From Chloroflexota bacterium (GTDB lineage: Bacteria; Chloroflexota; Anaerolineae; Aggregatilineales; J027): DNA of 64,000 nucleotides. Below are positions 17,789-28,600 of the stretch, in pieces. The notes beneath the pieces are model-generated. The model was not told the DNA's origin. It did not search any database and saw only the letters and a list, made by a program, of their open reading frames with translations. Position numbers and translations under genes: made by a program. The first letter of the stretch is position 1; every line of letters starts with the position of its first letter. Location of the stretch: NCBI GenBank assembly GCA_013112715.1, contig JABFGB010000008.1, positions 1 through 64,000 on the forward strand. The letters are read 5' to 3'.

Positions 17789-18913
17789 TTATTTTTCCGT
17801 TAACGCGGTCATGATTGTAGTGGCATTGGCCCGCATGTAGTCAATATAGGTGTGAGCAGGGCCATCCGCATCGGTGAGCGAGTCACTGTACAACTGATAA
17901 ACCGATGCGCCTGTTTCATCAGCAATTTGTTCGGCAAGGGCAGCATTGACAGTATTTTCGGTGAAAATGGCAGGCACACGGTAATCGAGCACGGTTTCGA
18001 TAAGGGCGGTGATATCTTCAGCAGAGGGTTCATTGGCTGTGCCACCACCGGGGATGATGGACCCTACAATTTGATAGCCATAACGGGCTGCAAGATAACC
18101 GAGTGTTTCATGATTCGTGATCAGAATGCGATTTTTTTCGGGCACCGAGGCCAATAAACCTGCAATTTCGGCATCCAGCGTCACTAGTTCAGCGAGATAG
18201 GCAGCGGCGTTGGCGGCATAGATGGCAGCATTGGCAGGATCGGCTTCACTTAACACATCCCGTGCCATAAGCGTCCATAACATCACATTTCGTACATCCG
18301 TCCACAGATGGGGATCGCAGTTACCTTCTTGGTGGCCGGAATTGGCATCGGCAGAATCATCGTGATTGCCTGCCGTGCAGTTGATTTCGTACAATAACCC
18401 AAGTGGCTCAACGCCATTTTCGAGCGTGCTGCTCGGATTGACCTCTACCCCCAATGCCGCAAGGGTTTCAAAATGGGAGGCACATTGATCAGCGATATTG
18501 CTGGTGTCATCGTCATGGGTTGCATCTACGGGATTTTTATTTGGCTCAAACGGTAGAATGGTTACGCAATCAGAAATCGTGACCAAGTTTTCGGGGGCAG
18601 CTTCTTCAAGGACGCCGATTAACCCTTCTTCAAAAGTTGCGCTATTAATAAACACTACATCGGCTTCATCGAGGGCCACAATATCTTGGGCGCTTGGTTC
18701 ATAGGCATGGGGATCAACCCCATAGCCGATTAATGGGGTGACATCAGCGGCATCACCCGCCACACGGCCAACGACATCAGCGATCAATGTCGTGCTACCA
18801 ATAACCGAGAGCCGATTTTCTTGGGCATAAGTTGTGGGGGCGGGTATTCCAAGATTTAACAAGATTATGGCAGTCAAAGCTGCCATCCACAGCCGCGAAA
18901 TGAGCTTCAACAT
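17789..18913 (-). CDS. Zinc/manganese-type ABC transporter substrate-binding protein (ZnuA-like)
   Basis: A secreted cluster 9 (TroA/ZnuA-like) solute-binding protein of 374 residues with an N-terminal signal (residues 1-30). It contains 'STTLIADVVGRVAGDAADVT' at the start of the mature protein, the first metal ligand H69 in 'GYGVDPHAYEPSAQD', a His/Asp/Cys-bearing loop ending in 'GNCDPHLWTDVRNVMLW', 'ITNHETLGYLAARYGY' and 'GGGTANEPSAEDITALI'. The His/Asp-containing loop before DPHLW is usual for zinc-specific members. ATG at 18913 follows GGGAGGAA. A 15-base palindrome lies in its promoter region. No permease or ATPase gene is next to it, so it must work with a transporter encoded elsewhere. 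Confidence 0.85.
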   Translation of the reverse strand: MLKLISRLWMAALTAIILLNLGIPAPTTYAQENRLSVIGSTTLIADVVGRVAGDAADVTPLIGYGVDPHAYEPSAQDIVALDEADVVFINSATFEEGLIGVLEEAAPENLVTISDCVTILPFEPNKNPVDATHDDDTSNIADQCASHFETLAALGVEVNPSSTLENGVEPLGLLYEINCTAGNHDDSADANSGHQEGNCDPHLWTDVRNVMLWTLMARDVLSEADPANAAIYAANAAAYLAELVTLDAEIAGLLASVPEKNRILITNHETLGYLAARYGYQIVGSIIPGGGTANEPSAEDITALIETVLDYRVPAIFTENTVNAALAEQIADETGASVYQLYSDSLTDADGPAHTYIDYMRANATTIMTALTEK

Positions 18914-18937
18914 ATTTCCTCCCAGAGAATATGATAG

Positions 18938-18952
18938 TGATACTTTGTATCA
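18938..18952. promoter_or_regulatory. Palindromic operator candidate upstream of the metal-binding protein gene
   Basis: TGATACTTTGTATCA is a perfect inverted repeat (six-base arms, three-base centre) 25 bases upstream of the start codon at 18913. Its position and symmetry suit a repressor of the Fur/Zur or MntR/DtxR type, and the gene behind it is a zinc/manganese uptake component. Which regulator binds is inference. Confidence 0.45.
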
Positions 18953-19086
18953 ATTGTGTGGCATTATATAGGTGGACTTTGGAATTGTCAAAGCAATATT
19001 GGGATAGACTGCCAATCGCAATTGATGAGTTGGGCGAAGGGGCATACAATTAATGGGTTGTCTCACCATTTAAGTTGAGGGCTACT

Positions 19087-19497
19087 TTGAGTATCGCCAA
19101 TCGTCTACCACTACCCATTCGCTGGTTCGTCCCTCTAGGATGGACACTTGTCATCCTTTATATGACCCTTTCGACAGGAAACAATCAAAATGTTTCATGG
19201 GTGTCCAAGATGGCAGGGGGGACGGAGATCACGGATGCAATCGGACATTTGGTGATGTTTACAGTATTGGTGGTGCTGTGGCACTGGGCGGGGTCAAGCT
19301 ATTATCCCACCGTGACGGTATTAAAAGGTGTGACCCTTCTGTGTTTTCTATTCGGGATGAGTGTCGAAGCAAGCCAGTATTGGATTGAAGGGCGAGGCAT
19401 GTCGTGGCTAGATTTTCTTGCCAATGGCGGCGGGGTGCTGCTGGGGGCAAGGTGGATTTTATATCAATTACAAAAGGACAAAGGTGGCATAAAATGA
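19087..19497 (+). CDS. VanZ-like membrane protein
   Basis: A small membrane protein of ~136 residues with four hydrophobic segments. The family pattern is visible: 'LGWTLVILYMTLSTG' at the start, 'DAIGHLVMFTVLVVLW' in the middle, 'FGMSVEASQYWIEGRGMSWL' and 'DFLANGGGVLLG' at the end. VanZ-like proteins affect glycopeptide susceptibility in enterococci, but most members have no known function. The start is probably the TTG at 19087, five bases after GAGGG; TTG at 19075 is an alternative. The stop overlaps the start of the next gene by ATGA. Confidence 0.75.
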   Translation: MSIANRLPLPIRWFVPLGWTLVILYMTLSTGNNQNVSWVSKMAGGTEITDAIGHLVMFTVLVVLWHWAGSSYYPTVTVLKGVTLLCFLFGMSVEASQYWIEGRGMSWLDFLANGGGVLLGARWILYQLQKDKGGIK

Positions 19498-20255
19498 CTG
19501 CACCAATTGGCGTACAGCTTTACAGTCTACGCAATGAACTTACGCAGGATTTTGAAGGCACGATTCGTAAAATCGCCGCGATGGGGTATATCGGCGTCGA
19601 ACCCTATGGTGGGATGGCGGATAAGGTCGAACAAGCCGCCAAGCTGTTTCGTGAATTGGGTTTGACCGTGCTGGCGATTCACGGGGCAGTGGCGACCCCA
19701 GAGAATAAAAATAAATTGTTGGATACATTGGGGGCCTATGGCGCGACGATTATGAATGTGCCGTGGCTATCCCCGGATAACTTCAAGACATTGGATGGTG
19801 TCAAGGTGGTGTGTGAGCAACTAAATCAGTCCAACGCCCTCTTAAAACCACATGGCATTACGGTGGGGTATCACAACCACGAATTTGAACCCGCGCATGT
19901 GTTTGAGGGCAAAAACGCGCTGGAGTGGATGTTTGAACTGACCGACCCAGCCGTGACATTTGAAATTGACACCTATTGGGTCAAGGCGGGCAATGCCGAT
20001 CCGGTGGAAATCGTGCGGAAATTTGGGCCACGTTCACCGCTGCTGCATATTAAAGATGGCGAGGGCCGTCGAGGTGTGCCGATGGTCGCAGTTGGTGAGG
20101 GCACACTCGATTTTGCCGCGATTGTTAAAGCCAGCGCGGGCAATGTGAAATGGGTGGTGGTGGAATTGGATGAATGCGCGACGGATATGGTCGAAGCCAT
20201 TCAAAAGAGCTATACCTATTTGATTGGAAAGGGCCTCGCTCATGGAAAAGGTTAA
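19494..20255 (+). CDS. Sugar phosphate isomerase/epimerase (xylose isomerase-like TIM barrel)
   Basis: A 253-residue TIM-barrel protein of the AP endonuclease family 2 fold. Characteristic strands are 'IGVQLYSLRNELTQDFEGTI', 'MGYIGVEPYG', 'VGYHNHEFEP' (metal-binding His/Glu), 'FEIDTYWVKAGN' and 'LLHIKDGEGR'. Such enzymes isomerise or epimerise sugars or inositol derivatives and often work with Gfo/Idh/MocA dehydrogenases, one of which follows here with a 14-base overlap. The start is ATG 19494, overlapping the VanZ-like stop as ATGA. The precise sugar is not predictable. Confidence 0.82.
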   Translation: MTAPIGVQLYSLRNELTQDFEGTIRKIAAMGYIGVEPYGGMADKVEQAAKLFRELGLTVLAIHGAVATPENKNKLLDTLGAYGATIMNVPWLSPDNFKTLDGVKVVCEQLNQSNALLKPHGITVGYHNHEFEPAHVFEGKNALEWMFELTDPAVTFEIDTYWVKAGNADPVEIVRKFGPRSPLLHIKDGEGRRGVPMVAVGEGTLDFAAIVKASAGNVKWVVVELDECATDMVEAIQKSYTYLIGKGLAHGKG

Positions 20256-21330
20256 GGTTGGGATTATCGGGACGGGCAACATCAGTCCAGCCTATATCAA
20301 CGGCTGTCGGGCCTTCGATATTTTGGAGTTGGTAGCCTGTGCCGATATGGATATGAATAAGGCCGCCGCCGCTGCCAAAGAACACAACATCCCCAAAGTG
20401 CTGACAGTGGATGAGATGCTGGCCGACCCGGACATTGAATTTGTGATCAATTTGACCATTCCGGCGGTACATGCTGATGTCAGCTTGAAGATAATCGCAG
20501 CAGGCAAACACCCCTACTCGGAAAAACCACTGGCGGTCACCCGCGAAGATGGCTATAAGGTTGTCCGAGCGGCGAAAGATAAGGGCGTGTTGGTGGGGTG
20601 TGCGCCCGACACCTTTTTATTCGGGCCACACCAGACCTGCCGGAAATTGATTGATGATGGTTGCATCGGGCAACCCGTCGCGGCGGTGGCGTTTATGATG
20701 GGGCATGGGCCGGAAAGCTGGCATCCCAATCCTGATTTCTTTTATCAAGTGGGTGGTGGGCCGCTGTTCGACATGGGGCCGTACTACATTACCTGCTTGG
20801 TCAATCTGCTAGGGCCAGTCAAACGAGTGGCGGCGATTACACGTGCTTCTTTCCCCGAACGGGTTGCTAAAGACGGACACAAAATTCCGGTGAATGTTGC
20901 CACCCATGTCGCTGGGACGCTGGAATTCCATTCGGGGGCGATTGCGACGCTTATTAACAGCTTTGATATTTGGAAACACCAGTTGCCGCGTATGGAGGTT
21001 TACGGCGCGGCAGGATCGTTATATGTGCCTGACCCCAATGGCTATGAAAATAAAGTGTTGATGTTCCAACAGGGTGGGGAAGGTTGGCAACAGCAAGAAT
21101 TGACGCATGGCGATGATTGGAAACGGGGCATCGGCTTGGCGGATATGGCCTATGCGCTGCGGACGGGTCGTACCCATCGGGCCAGCGGTGAATTGGCTTA
21201 TCATGTGCTGGACGTAATGCACTGCTTTGATGAATCGTCCCACAGTGGGCGACACATCGAAGTTCAAAGCACCTGCGCTCGACCTGCCGCCTTGCCTGTA
21301 GGATTGTCCGCTCGACAGCTAGATGTCTAG
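20242..21330 (+). CDS. Gfo/Idh/MocA-family oxidoreductase
   Basis: An NAD(P)-dependent sugar dehydrogenase or related enzyme of 362 residues. The nucleotide-binding fold begins at once with 'VKVGIIGTGNISPAYINGCR', followed by 'LVACADMDMNKAAAAAKEHN', 'FVINLTIPAVHADVSLKII' and 'HPYSEKPLAV' (the EKP motif with the catalytic lysine). The C-terminal half is the open beta-sheet substrate domain ('GGGPLFDMGPYYITCLVNLL'). It overlaps the TIM-barrel gene by 14 bases, so they are translationally coupled and likely act on one sugar; the convergent alpha-mannosidase gene suggests glycan-derived sugars. The last residues overlap the mannosidase 3' end by 12 bases. Confidence 0.85.
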   Translation: MEKVKVGIIGTGNISPAYINGCRAFDILELVACADMDMNKAAAAAKEHNIPKVLTVDEMLADPDIEFVINLTIPAVHADVSLKIIAAGKHPYSEKPLAVTREDGYKVVRAAKDKGVLVGCAPDTFLFGPHQTCRKLIDDGCIGQPVAAVAFMMGHGPESWHPNPDFFYQVGGGPLFDMGPYYITCLVNLLGPVKRVAAITRASFPERVAKDGHKIPVNVATHVAGTLEFHSGAIATLINSFDIWKHQLPRMEVYGAAGSLYVPDPNGYENKVLMFQQGGEGWQQQELTHGDDWKRGIGLADMAYALRTGRTHRASGELAYHVLDVMHCFDESSHSGRHIEVQSTCARPAALPVGLSARQLDV

Positions 21331-24300
21331 TTCAAGTTTGAGGGTGATAATCTGGAATGGGGTGAAATTGAGGAGGATATTTGCTCCAGCCCATTCCAGT
21401 TTTTCTTCTGTTTGCTCCAGTAAATTGCAGCGCCAAACCGCTTTGATAGGTAATTCTCTTAATACTATTGCAAGGCGACTGCTACTGCCATAGGCTTCAT
21501 ACAGTCGTACAATGATGTCTTTTGAATCCTCCGCTTTTTTTACAGTGTCCAATATCACTGTTTTCCGATCACGTTTCGTCTGGAAGATATGAAAATTGGG
21601 GAATTTCTTCTCATAGTGTCCTTTTGTGATGAGTAAAGGGGTATTGAACCTCAACGCTTCTTCATGAATTCCATCTTCCCAAACGGGCCTATGATGTAGA
21701 TGGAGGCTGTAGCGGAACTTGTGATGACCCATATCAGCTTCTTCATCCGGCGAAGTTGTGCCACGTAGCAAGGAAAGCCTCATGATATTGCCATGAGTAG
21801 AATAGCCATATTTGCAATCGTTCAAGAGAGCTACTCCAAACCCCGGCTCATATAAATCAGCCCATCGGTGGCCGCATACCTCGAATTTGGCAACATCCCA
21901 ACTGGTATTGAAGTGAGTTGGACGTTCCACACAGCCATATTGGACTTCATAAGTTGCCGTTGAAGCGCGAATATTGAATGGGAATTCGACTTTGAGGAAT
22001 TTGTGTTTTTCATGCCATTCAACCTCGGTTGAAAAATCAAGGGACATACTTCCCATATCCACCGAAATCATCTGTTTTAAAGTGCTAACAGGTGATAGCT
22101 GCACTTCAAAGGCGAGGCTGGCACGCAATGGGCCATTTTCTACAATTAGCGTGGTGGGAGTGGGGTGAATTTCGGTGCGTTTTTCCAAATGAAAAACATC
22201 TACATCCCATGCTTCCCAATCATTGGGGCGATCATCGAATAGAATAAAATGATTGGCTAACTTGCCGGGTTCAATCACCTCTAATTTAGAATTCTTGTTA
22301 TACAGACTATCGTTCTTATTGAAGAGACTGATGAGATGCCCGTCATTTTGGAAAACCGCTTGAATATTGCCGCTGTCCAAAATGAACGTATTCCCCTCCT
22401 GCCTTGCTTGGGCAACATCAGCTTTCGGTAGCGGAGTCCAAGCGGGGTCTATTTTGGCACGAGACAGGTGAGGCTCCATATCTACAAAGGCAAGCGGACG
22501 ACCATTGGCGGCTATCTGTATGGTTGGGATATCAAAAGGAAGTTCAACCACTTCAGTCCGACCACAGCCTACCGTATCAATCGCAACTAAGTCATCTCCC
22601 GGCGGAATTAAGGCGGCAATGGTTTCGTTCAATAACTTCTCGCCCACCTCGAAAATTTCCCGATAGTCGCGCTCGGAATCTTCATACACCTCATGAATGG
22701 ACGAACCGGGGATGATGTCGTGGAATTGATTCAACAAAATCAACTTCCACAGGCGCTCAATTTCGGCAGAGGGGTAGGGCGCGGCTTTGGTCGCATGGGC
22801 CATCGCTGCAAGAAACTCGAGGTTGTGCATCAGGGTTTCAGCACGACGATTGTGGAGTTTGTTACGGGCTTGGGTGGTATAGGTACCGCGATGCAGTTCA
22901 AAATAGAGTTCTCCGACCCATACAGGCATATCTTTGGCATCAGCCTTGCAGCGTTCAAAAAATTCCTGTGGGGTGCGGATTTCAACACGCGGCAGACCAT
23001 CTACATCTTTGACACGCGATAGCTGTTCGAGCATTTCTTGGGTAGGGCCACCCCCGCCGTCACCATAACCAAACAGATAATAACTTTCATTGGCGCGTTC
23101 GTGATCTTTGAAATTGGTGACATTAAATAGCAGTTCTTTCACACTGGCATCAGCATTATAGGTATCGGCGGGTGGGAAATGCACCAAGACCTGACTGCCA
23201 TCTAGCCCTTCCCAAATAAAGGTACTGCTGGCAGGTTTGTTAAATTGATTCCATGAGAGTTTTTGCGTTAAGAAATATTCGATGCCTGCGCCGCGCATAA
23301 TTTGTGGGAGGGCCGCCGGATAACCAAAGGTGTCGGGTAGCCAGAATTCTCGACAGGTGATGCCAAATTCCTGCTGAAAAAATCGTTGTCCATATAAAAA
23401 TTGACGCACAAGCGATTCGCCGGAGGGCAGATTGCAATCCGGTTCGACCCACGAACCACCCGCCGGGATAAAGCGGCCTGCTTGCACCGCCGCCTTGATT
23501 TTTTCATAGAGGGCTGGTTGCTGCTCTTTCATCCATGCGAACTGTTGGGCTTGGGAACAGATAAATTTGTAATCTGGGTAATCTTGTATGTAACATAAGG
23601 CGGTAGAAAATGTACGGTAACATTTTCGCATCGTTTCCGCCAGAGGCCATAACCATGCGGTATCAATATGCGCATGACCGATAGCAGAGAGATTATGTTG
23701 ACCATCGCCATTGCGGGCACTCAGAAATTGAGCCGCGATTTCACGTCCAGCAGGCCATGTAGAGGGGTCATCAAGATAGACCTGATTGACAATGGCGTTG
23801 GCGGCATACAGGGCTTGCCCCCCACGCGGCGTATTGGAGGGTAGGTGGGTCGCCATATCCGAGATGATGGTGTAATCCCAAAGTAAATCCCATAAGGCAC
23901 GATCAAAGGTAGCAATGTCGGCTTGGCGCAAGAGGCCTAGTTGACAAAATTCATCGCCATTAATCAGGCCAAACATGCCGTTCATCGCGGCTTCAATATA
24001 GAGGGTGATGTTCTCATCCCCATACGCGGATTTTGTGAGGCAATAGGTGGTGCGGATGGGTTTCTGCCGATCCCCACCATCGCCGCTGCCTGTTCGCGCT
24101 GAACCCGTCAATCCTTGGAGTGGGACACCGTTCTGCCAGACACATGCTTCTGAAGATGAATCCCAGCGTAAATGCACTTCTTGTCTATGCCATTCACCGG
24201 GGATATGAATTTCGACTTTGAACCAATGGGTTGACCACAAAGGTCGAAAAAGCTCCCCAATTTGACAGGGACGGTATTTTCCGCGCATTGCTTCATCAAA

Positions 24301-24426
24301 GGTAATGCGTCCGGGTGCAACATAAGTAGAAAGTTTGACAGGGGCGGTTTGTGTATAAAGACGTTCGGCGAGTTGGCCTTTGAAAGCCTGAACTCGCCGA
24401 CGGGTGATCTCAAGATGTTTTTGCAT
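21319..24426 (-). CDS. GH38 alpha-mannosidase
   Basis: A ~1035-residue glycoside hydrolase family 38 enzyme, releasing alpha-linked mannose. The zinc-binding catalytic domain shows 'SAIGHAHIDTAWLWPLAETM' (H-x-D with D255) and the nucleophile D365 in 'EFWLPDTFGYPAALPQIMRG'. 'LNQFHDIIPGSSIHEVYEDS' carries the later His/Asp ligands, and the C-terminal beta domains include 'KVEFPFNIRASTATYEVQYG'. There is no signal peptide, so it should be cytoplasmic. Start at ATG 24426, two bases after the stop of the secreted-protein gene; no clear ribosome binding site, so translation may be coupled. The neighbouring isomerase/oxidoreductase pair fits a role in sugar salvage. Confidence 0.9.
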   Translation of the reverse strand: MQKHLEITRRRVQAFKGQLAERLYTQTAPVKLSTYVAPGRITFDEAMRGKYRPCQIGELFRPLWSTHWFKVEIHIPGEWHRQEVHLRWDSSSEACVWQNGVPLQGLTGSARTGSGDGGDRQKPIRTTYCLTKSAYGDENITLYIEAAMNGMFGLINGDEFCQLGLLRQADIATFDRALWDLLWDYTIISDMATHLPSNTPRGGQALYAANAIVNQVYLDDPSTWPAGREIAAQFLSARNGDGQHNLSAIGHAHIDTAWLWPLAETMRKCYRTFSTALCYIQDYPDYKFICSQAQQFAWMKEQQPALYEKIKAAVQAGRFIPAGGSWVEPDCNLPSGESLVRQFLYGQRFFQQEFGITCREFWLPDTFGYPAALPQIMRGAGIEYFLTQKLSWNQFNKPASSTFIWEGLDGSQVLVHFPPADTYNADASVKELLFNVTNFKDHERANESYYLFGYGDGGGGPTQEMLEQLSRVKDVDGLPRVEIRTPQEFFERCKADAKDMPVWVGELYFELHRGTYTTQARNKLHNRRAETLMHNLEFLAAMAHATKAAPYPSAEIERLWKLILLNQFHDIIPGSSIHEVYEDSERDYREIFEVGEKLLNETIAALIPPGDDLVAIDTVGCGRTEVVELPFDIPTIQIAANGRPLAFVDMEPHLSRAKIDPAWTPLPKADVAQARQEGNTFILDSGNIQAVFQNDGHLISLFNKNDSLYNKNSKLEVIEPGKLANHFILFDDRPNDWEAWDVDVFHLEKRTEIHPTPTTLIVENGPLRASLAFEVQLSPVSTLKQMISVDMGSMSLDFSTEVEWHEKHKFLKVEFPFNIRASTATYEVQYGCVERPTHFNTSWDVAKFEVCGHRWADLYEPGFGVALLNDCKYGYSTHGNIMRLSLLRGTTSPDEEADMGHHKFRYSLHLHHRPVWEDGIHEEALRFNTPLLITKGHYEKKFPNFHIFQTKRDRKTVILDTVKKAEDSKDIIVRLYEAYGSSSRLAIVLRELPIKAVWRCNLLEQTEEKLEWAGANILLNFTPFQIITLKLELDI

Positions 24427-24428
24427 AA

Positions 24429-25247
24429 TTAGTAGCTGGGGTAGTAGCGGTGGGAAGCGTCTTCGTTCCACGTAAAAATATACAACTTGCCATCAGCGTA
24501 ACTGGTGTTCATCTGGAACTCACCCGTGGTGAGACGATAGACGGTAATGGCACGATTGGTGAATGGGTTGGTCGCTCGGCCAAGTACGGTATTTTCTGCC
24601 GGAACTCCCACCGACTCAATCATTTCATCGCTGATTGTTAGCACCAGTTCACTGACACAGTTGATGGGATCATAGGCAAAGATGCGGATCGAACCGGGAT
24701 ACACGATAGCAGGCGCACCCGCGTCGGTATTAAGGCGACCATCATAAATATTTCCCGCTCCCCGACTGCCCAGCGATGAATAGGTGTGGGCCATGGTTAC
24801 GGTAGGAATTGCACCAACCGCACTACATGTTGCAGTGGCAGTGGTTGACCCAATACCAACGCCATCTGCTTGTGTCGAAATTGTGACTGAAACTGAAACC
24901 GGCGCTGTACCGGGGGCCGAGGTGTGGTTGATTAGAAAATTACCATACTGACCATTAGATTCGGTGCCTACCGCAGCCAATGAAAATGTTCCCGCAAAGG
25001 CTGGATTGTTGACGGTATACGTATTGACATTGTTGACCGGGAGATAGGCTTCGCGCAGGAAACTTCCACTCACCACGACATTGCCACTTCCATCGTCAAG
25101 ACAGGTGCCGCTAAAACCTGTAAAGATATAGTAATAATGATTGGAGGTGCAGCAGTTCGCAAGCGCATTGCCCGGAAGATGTAGGACAAGCAGTAGCACT
25201 AATCCTAAGAACATTAGCCGGAGTAGGGGGAGGTGGTTTGACTTCAT
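24429..25247 (-). CDS. Secreted protein of unknown function
   Basis: A ~272-residue protein with a clear Sec signal peptide: basic start, hydrophobic core 'LMFLGLVLLLVLHL' and a likely cleavage after 'GNALA', leaving a mature protein beginning NCCTSNHYYY. The mature part contains beta-rich Thr/Ser/Val stretches ('VSVSVTISTQADGVGIGSTT') and a second half with 'YPGSIRIFAYDPINCVSELV' and 'TVYRLTTGEFQMNTSYADGK'. I recognise no family. Several cysteines (including the CC after cleavage) could form disulfides. ATG at 25247 or 25268 may be used. It is divergent from the giant Calx-beta gene and two bases upstream of the mannosidase gene. Confidence 0.6.
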   Translation of the reverse strand: MKSNHLPLLRLMFLGLVLLLVLHLPGNALANCCTSNHYYYIFTGFSGTCLDDGSGNVVVSGSFLREAYLPVNNVNTYTVNNPAFAGTFSLAAVGTESNGQYGNFLINHTSAPGTAPVSVSVTISTQADGVGIGSTTATATCSAVGAIPTVTMAHTYSSLGSRGAGNIYDGRLNTDAGAPAIVYPGSIRIFAYDPINCVSELVLTISDEMIESVGVPAENTVLGRATNPFTNRAITVYRLTTGEFQMNTSYADGKLYIFTWNEDASHRYYPSY

Positions 25248-25268
25248 AAAATAATGACTCCGCATCAC

Positions 25269-25619
25269 TTTGAATCCATGGGGCTGAAAAACAAGAAATC
25301 AGATGTCTCAGATTCATTTTACCAACAATACCTATATTCTCACTAACATTGTAGCGTTAGTTGTTTTTGTATAAAACTAAGGACACATTGGTTTGAGGAG
25401 AGATTTGTCAGAATACGTTGGCAAATCGCTCAAAAAAGCCCCAATCGTAATAAAATGATAGATTTGGAACAAATGTAATCTTCACAGGATTGTTTGCATT
25501 TCGTAGGTTTGTCCTGCTCCGTCGCCTTCTTATAGACAAAACCACGACAAAAATGTAAGGAGTCTGCAAGGTAATGACGCCAAAGTTCAAACTCCTTGCA
25601 AGTCTAATCCAATACATTT
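25269..25619. other. Divergent intergenic region upstream of the giant surface protein
   Basis: About 350 AT-rich bases between the secreted-protein gene (minus) and the giant gene (plus), presumably holding both promoters. A seven-base inverted repeat, AAGGAGT (25557-25563) and ACTCCTT (25591-25597), lies near the giant gene. I see no RNA gene and no convincing coding frame here. Confidence 0.4.
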
Positions 25620-28600
25620 ATGACGGACGATAAGGATTTAACTGCCAACCCAAACTTTTTATTTGAATTTTTTAAGGGGGTCATGTTGACACCGCGCAAT
25701 CATAGACTAAGTTCTGGAAAGACAAAATTTAGAGTACAAACCTCACATCGAGCACTGTATCGGGCTGGATTGGGAGGGCTGGTAGCCATGCTGCTGCTGG
25801 CGCTTGTACTGCCCTACATTCCATATGTCAGCGAACCATTCAGCCCAGCACGCCGGGTAGAGGCTGCTGCGACCATGACCGTGACCACGACAGCCGATAC
25901 GGTGGCTGTTGATGGGCAGTGCTCGCTGCGTGAGGCACTTCAGGCCAACAATACCAATACCACTGTCAATGAATGTATCCATGATGGGACAGGCGGGCTG
26001 GATACCATAAACTTTAATATCGCTGGCCCAGCACCTTACACATTTAATGTTGCGAGCGCACTCCCAATAATCACGGAGCCTGTTCTGATTGATGGTCGCA
26101 GCGAACCCGATTTTGCGGGAGCGCCCATCATTGTTTTGAACGGGGAGCCAATTCCCGAAGATGTACCGAATGAAGGTACCAATGGATTGACATTGGGGTC
26201 GGGGAGCAGTGGTAGTACTATTCGCGGGCTGGTTATCCAAAATTTCAATAACAGTGGTATCCAAATCCTGAGCAGTAACAATGTGATTGTTGGAAACCGC
26301 ATCGGTACCAATCAAGCTGGTACTGCACGGGCAGCCAATCGTGGGCGTGCCGACGGAGGGGGTATTGAGATTATTGGGCCGTTCGGTACCAACAATATCA
26401 TTGGTGGGACGTCAGGTGTTACTGTTGGTGGAAGCTGCACGGGCGACTGTAACCTTGTCTCCGGTAATGCGGATATTTTGGGCTTTGTTGGCGTCAAAAT
26501 GCGCGACAATGCGGACAACAATATTGTGATTGGCAACTATATTGGAACCGATGTGACGGGTACTTTATCTGTTCCAAATGAACGGATCGGTTTGCAAATT
26601 ATCGGCTCTGACGGGAACCAAATTGGCGGTAACACCCCTGCTGAACGCAACGTCATCAGTGGCAATGCCGAAACCAATTTGGTCATCATTTCTTATGGTA
26701 CTGACCCAAGTCAAATGGGTGAAAACAACATCATTGAAGGCAATTATATCGGCCTGAACAGCCCCGGCACTGGTGAGGTTTCTGTTCCACCCATTATTTG
26801 GCCCCCCGGCAGTTGGAATTATTCCGATGGCATTCGTATTCGTAATTCTCCAACGAATACCATCACGGGTAACTATGTTTCAGGGAACGATGGAACCGCT
26901 ATCCGTATCCAAACCTACGGCTTTCTCGTTCGTACTACTGGTTCTGGCCCCGCCGACAATCTGGTTGTGACCAACAACTTTATTGGGACAAATGGCAGCG
27001 CCACAGGAAGTGTTCCGAATGGCGAGTTTGGTATCTTCCTTCAGGGGGCCTCCAATACCCTGATTCAAGGCAATGTGGTAAACAACAACGTCCGGGGCAT
27101 CGTGGTTGACCACGAATATTATCCAGATGTGCCACCGGATGTATTTATCGCATCCTTGAATAACCGCATTTTGCAGAATACGACCGCGAATAACACCAAT
27201 CTTGGGATTGACATTGTTGAACGTCTAACCCCCTCTGTCCCAACATTTGGCGTGACAGCGAACGATGCGAACGACGCCGATGGTGGCAACAACGATCAAC
27301 AGAACTTCCCTGTTTTGACAGCTGCCAATTTGGTGAGTGGGCCATCATTGACGGTCAGCGGCAACTTGACGACCATCGCAGGTAGCTATTTGGTTGAATT
27401 TTTCTCTAGCCCAAGCTGCGATGCTTCGGGTAATGGGGAAGGGGCAACCTATCTGGGTTCAACTTCAGTGGTGGTTGCTAGCACAGGGGTAGCCCAACCT
27501 TTTACGGCCACAGGTTTGCCGAGTGTGTCACTAGGGAGTGCTATCACCACAACCGCAACCAGTAATAATGGTGGTGCAGGTGGCGAAACTTCCGAATTTT
27601 CCGGCTGTGCAAGCGTTACGAGTGCGCTGCCAACCGTAAGCATCAATGACCCCGGAAGTGTGGTCGAGGGCACGGGTGGAGCGCCACCTACCATTACCTA
27701 TACGGTTACGCTTTCGGCGGCTAGTGGCTCAACCGTCACAGTACCATTTTCATTTGGTGGCACTGCTTCGGGTGGCGGTGTGGACTATACCGTTGTCACA
27801 GGTTCGCCCTTATCCTTCAGCCCCGGCGTAACCGTCCAAAATATTGTGGTAAATGTCAATCCGGATGCACTGGACGAAAATGATGAAACCGTGGTGGTGA
27901 CACTTGACCCTCCATCTGGAGCGAATCTTGATCCGAATCCAGCTAACACTATTGGCGACGCAACCATTACCGATGATGATAATCCGCCAACGGTAAGTAT
28001 TGACGATGTGGCAGTCACCGAAGGCACAGGGGCAGGAACTACCACTTTGACCTTCACTGTTACCCTATCGGCGCCCAGTGGCCTGAACATTCAAGTGCCG
28101 TTCACGCCGTCAGATGGTACGGCGACGGCGGCGGACTACACGGTGACGACCACCGGGCCATTGATTTTTGCGCCGGGCGATACCTCCGAGACTATCAATG
28201 TGACCATTACTCGTGATGCACTTGATGAAATTAATGAGACCTTCAATGTCCAATTAGGTTCACCGACGGGTGCGACGCTTGATCCCGTTCCGGCGAATAC
28301 GCTCGGTGTGGGAACGATCAATGATGACGATGATCCGCCAACGGTGAGTATCAATGATGTGACCGTCGCGGAAAATGCGGGTACGCTGACCTTTACGGTC
28401 GCACTTTCGGCAGCGAGTGGTCAGACGGTGACAGTGCCGTTTACCTCAGCGGCAGGAACAGCGACCACGCCAGCGGATTATGCGGTTACGACGATTAGCC
28501 CCTTGACGTTTAATGCGGGGGTTACAACCCAGAGCATCACGGTTAACATCGTGGATGATGCGCTGGATGAAGATGACGAGACCTTTACGGTGACATTGGG

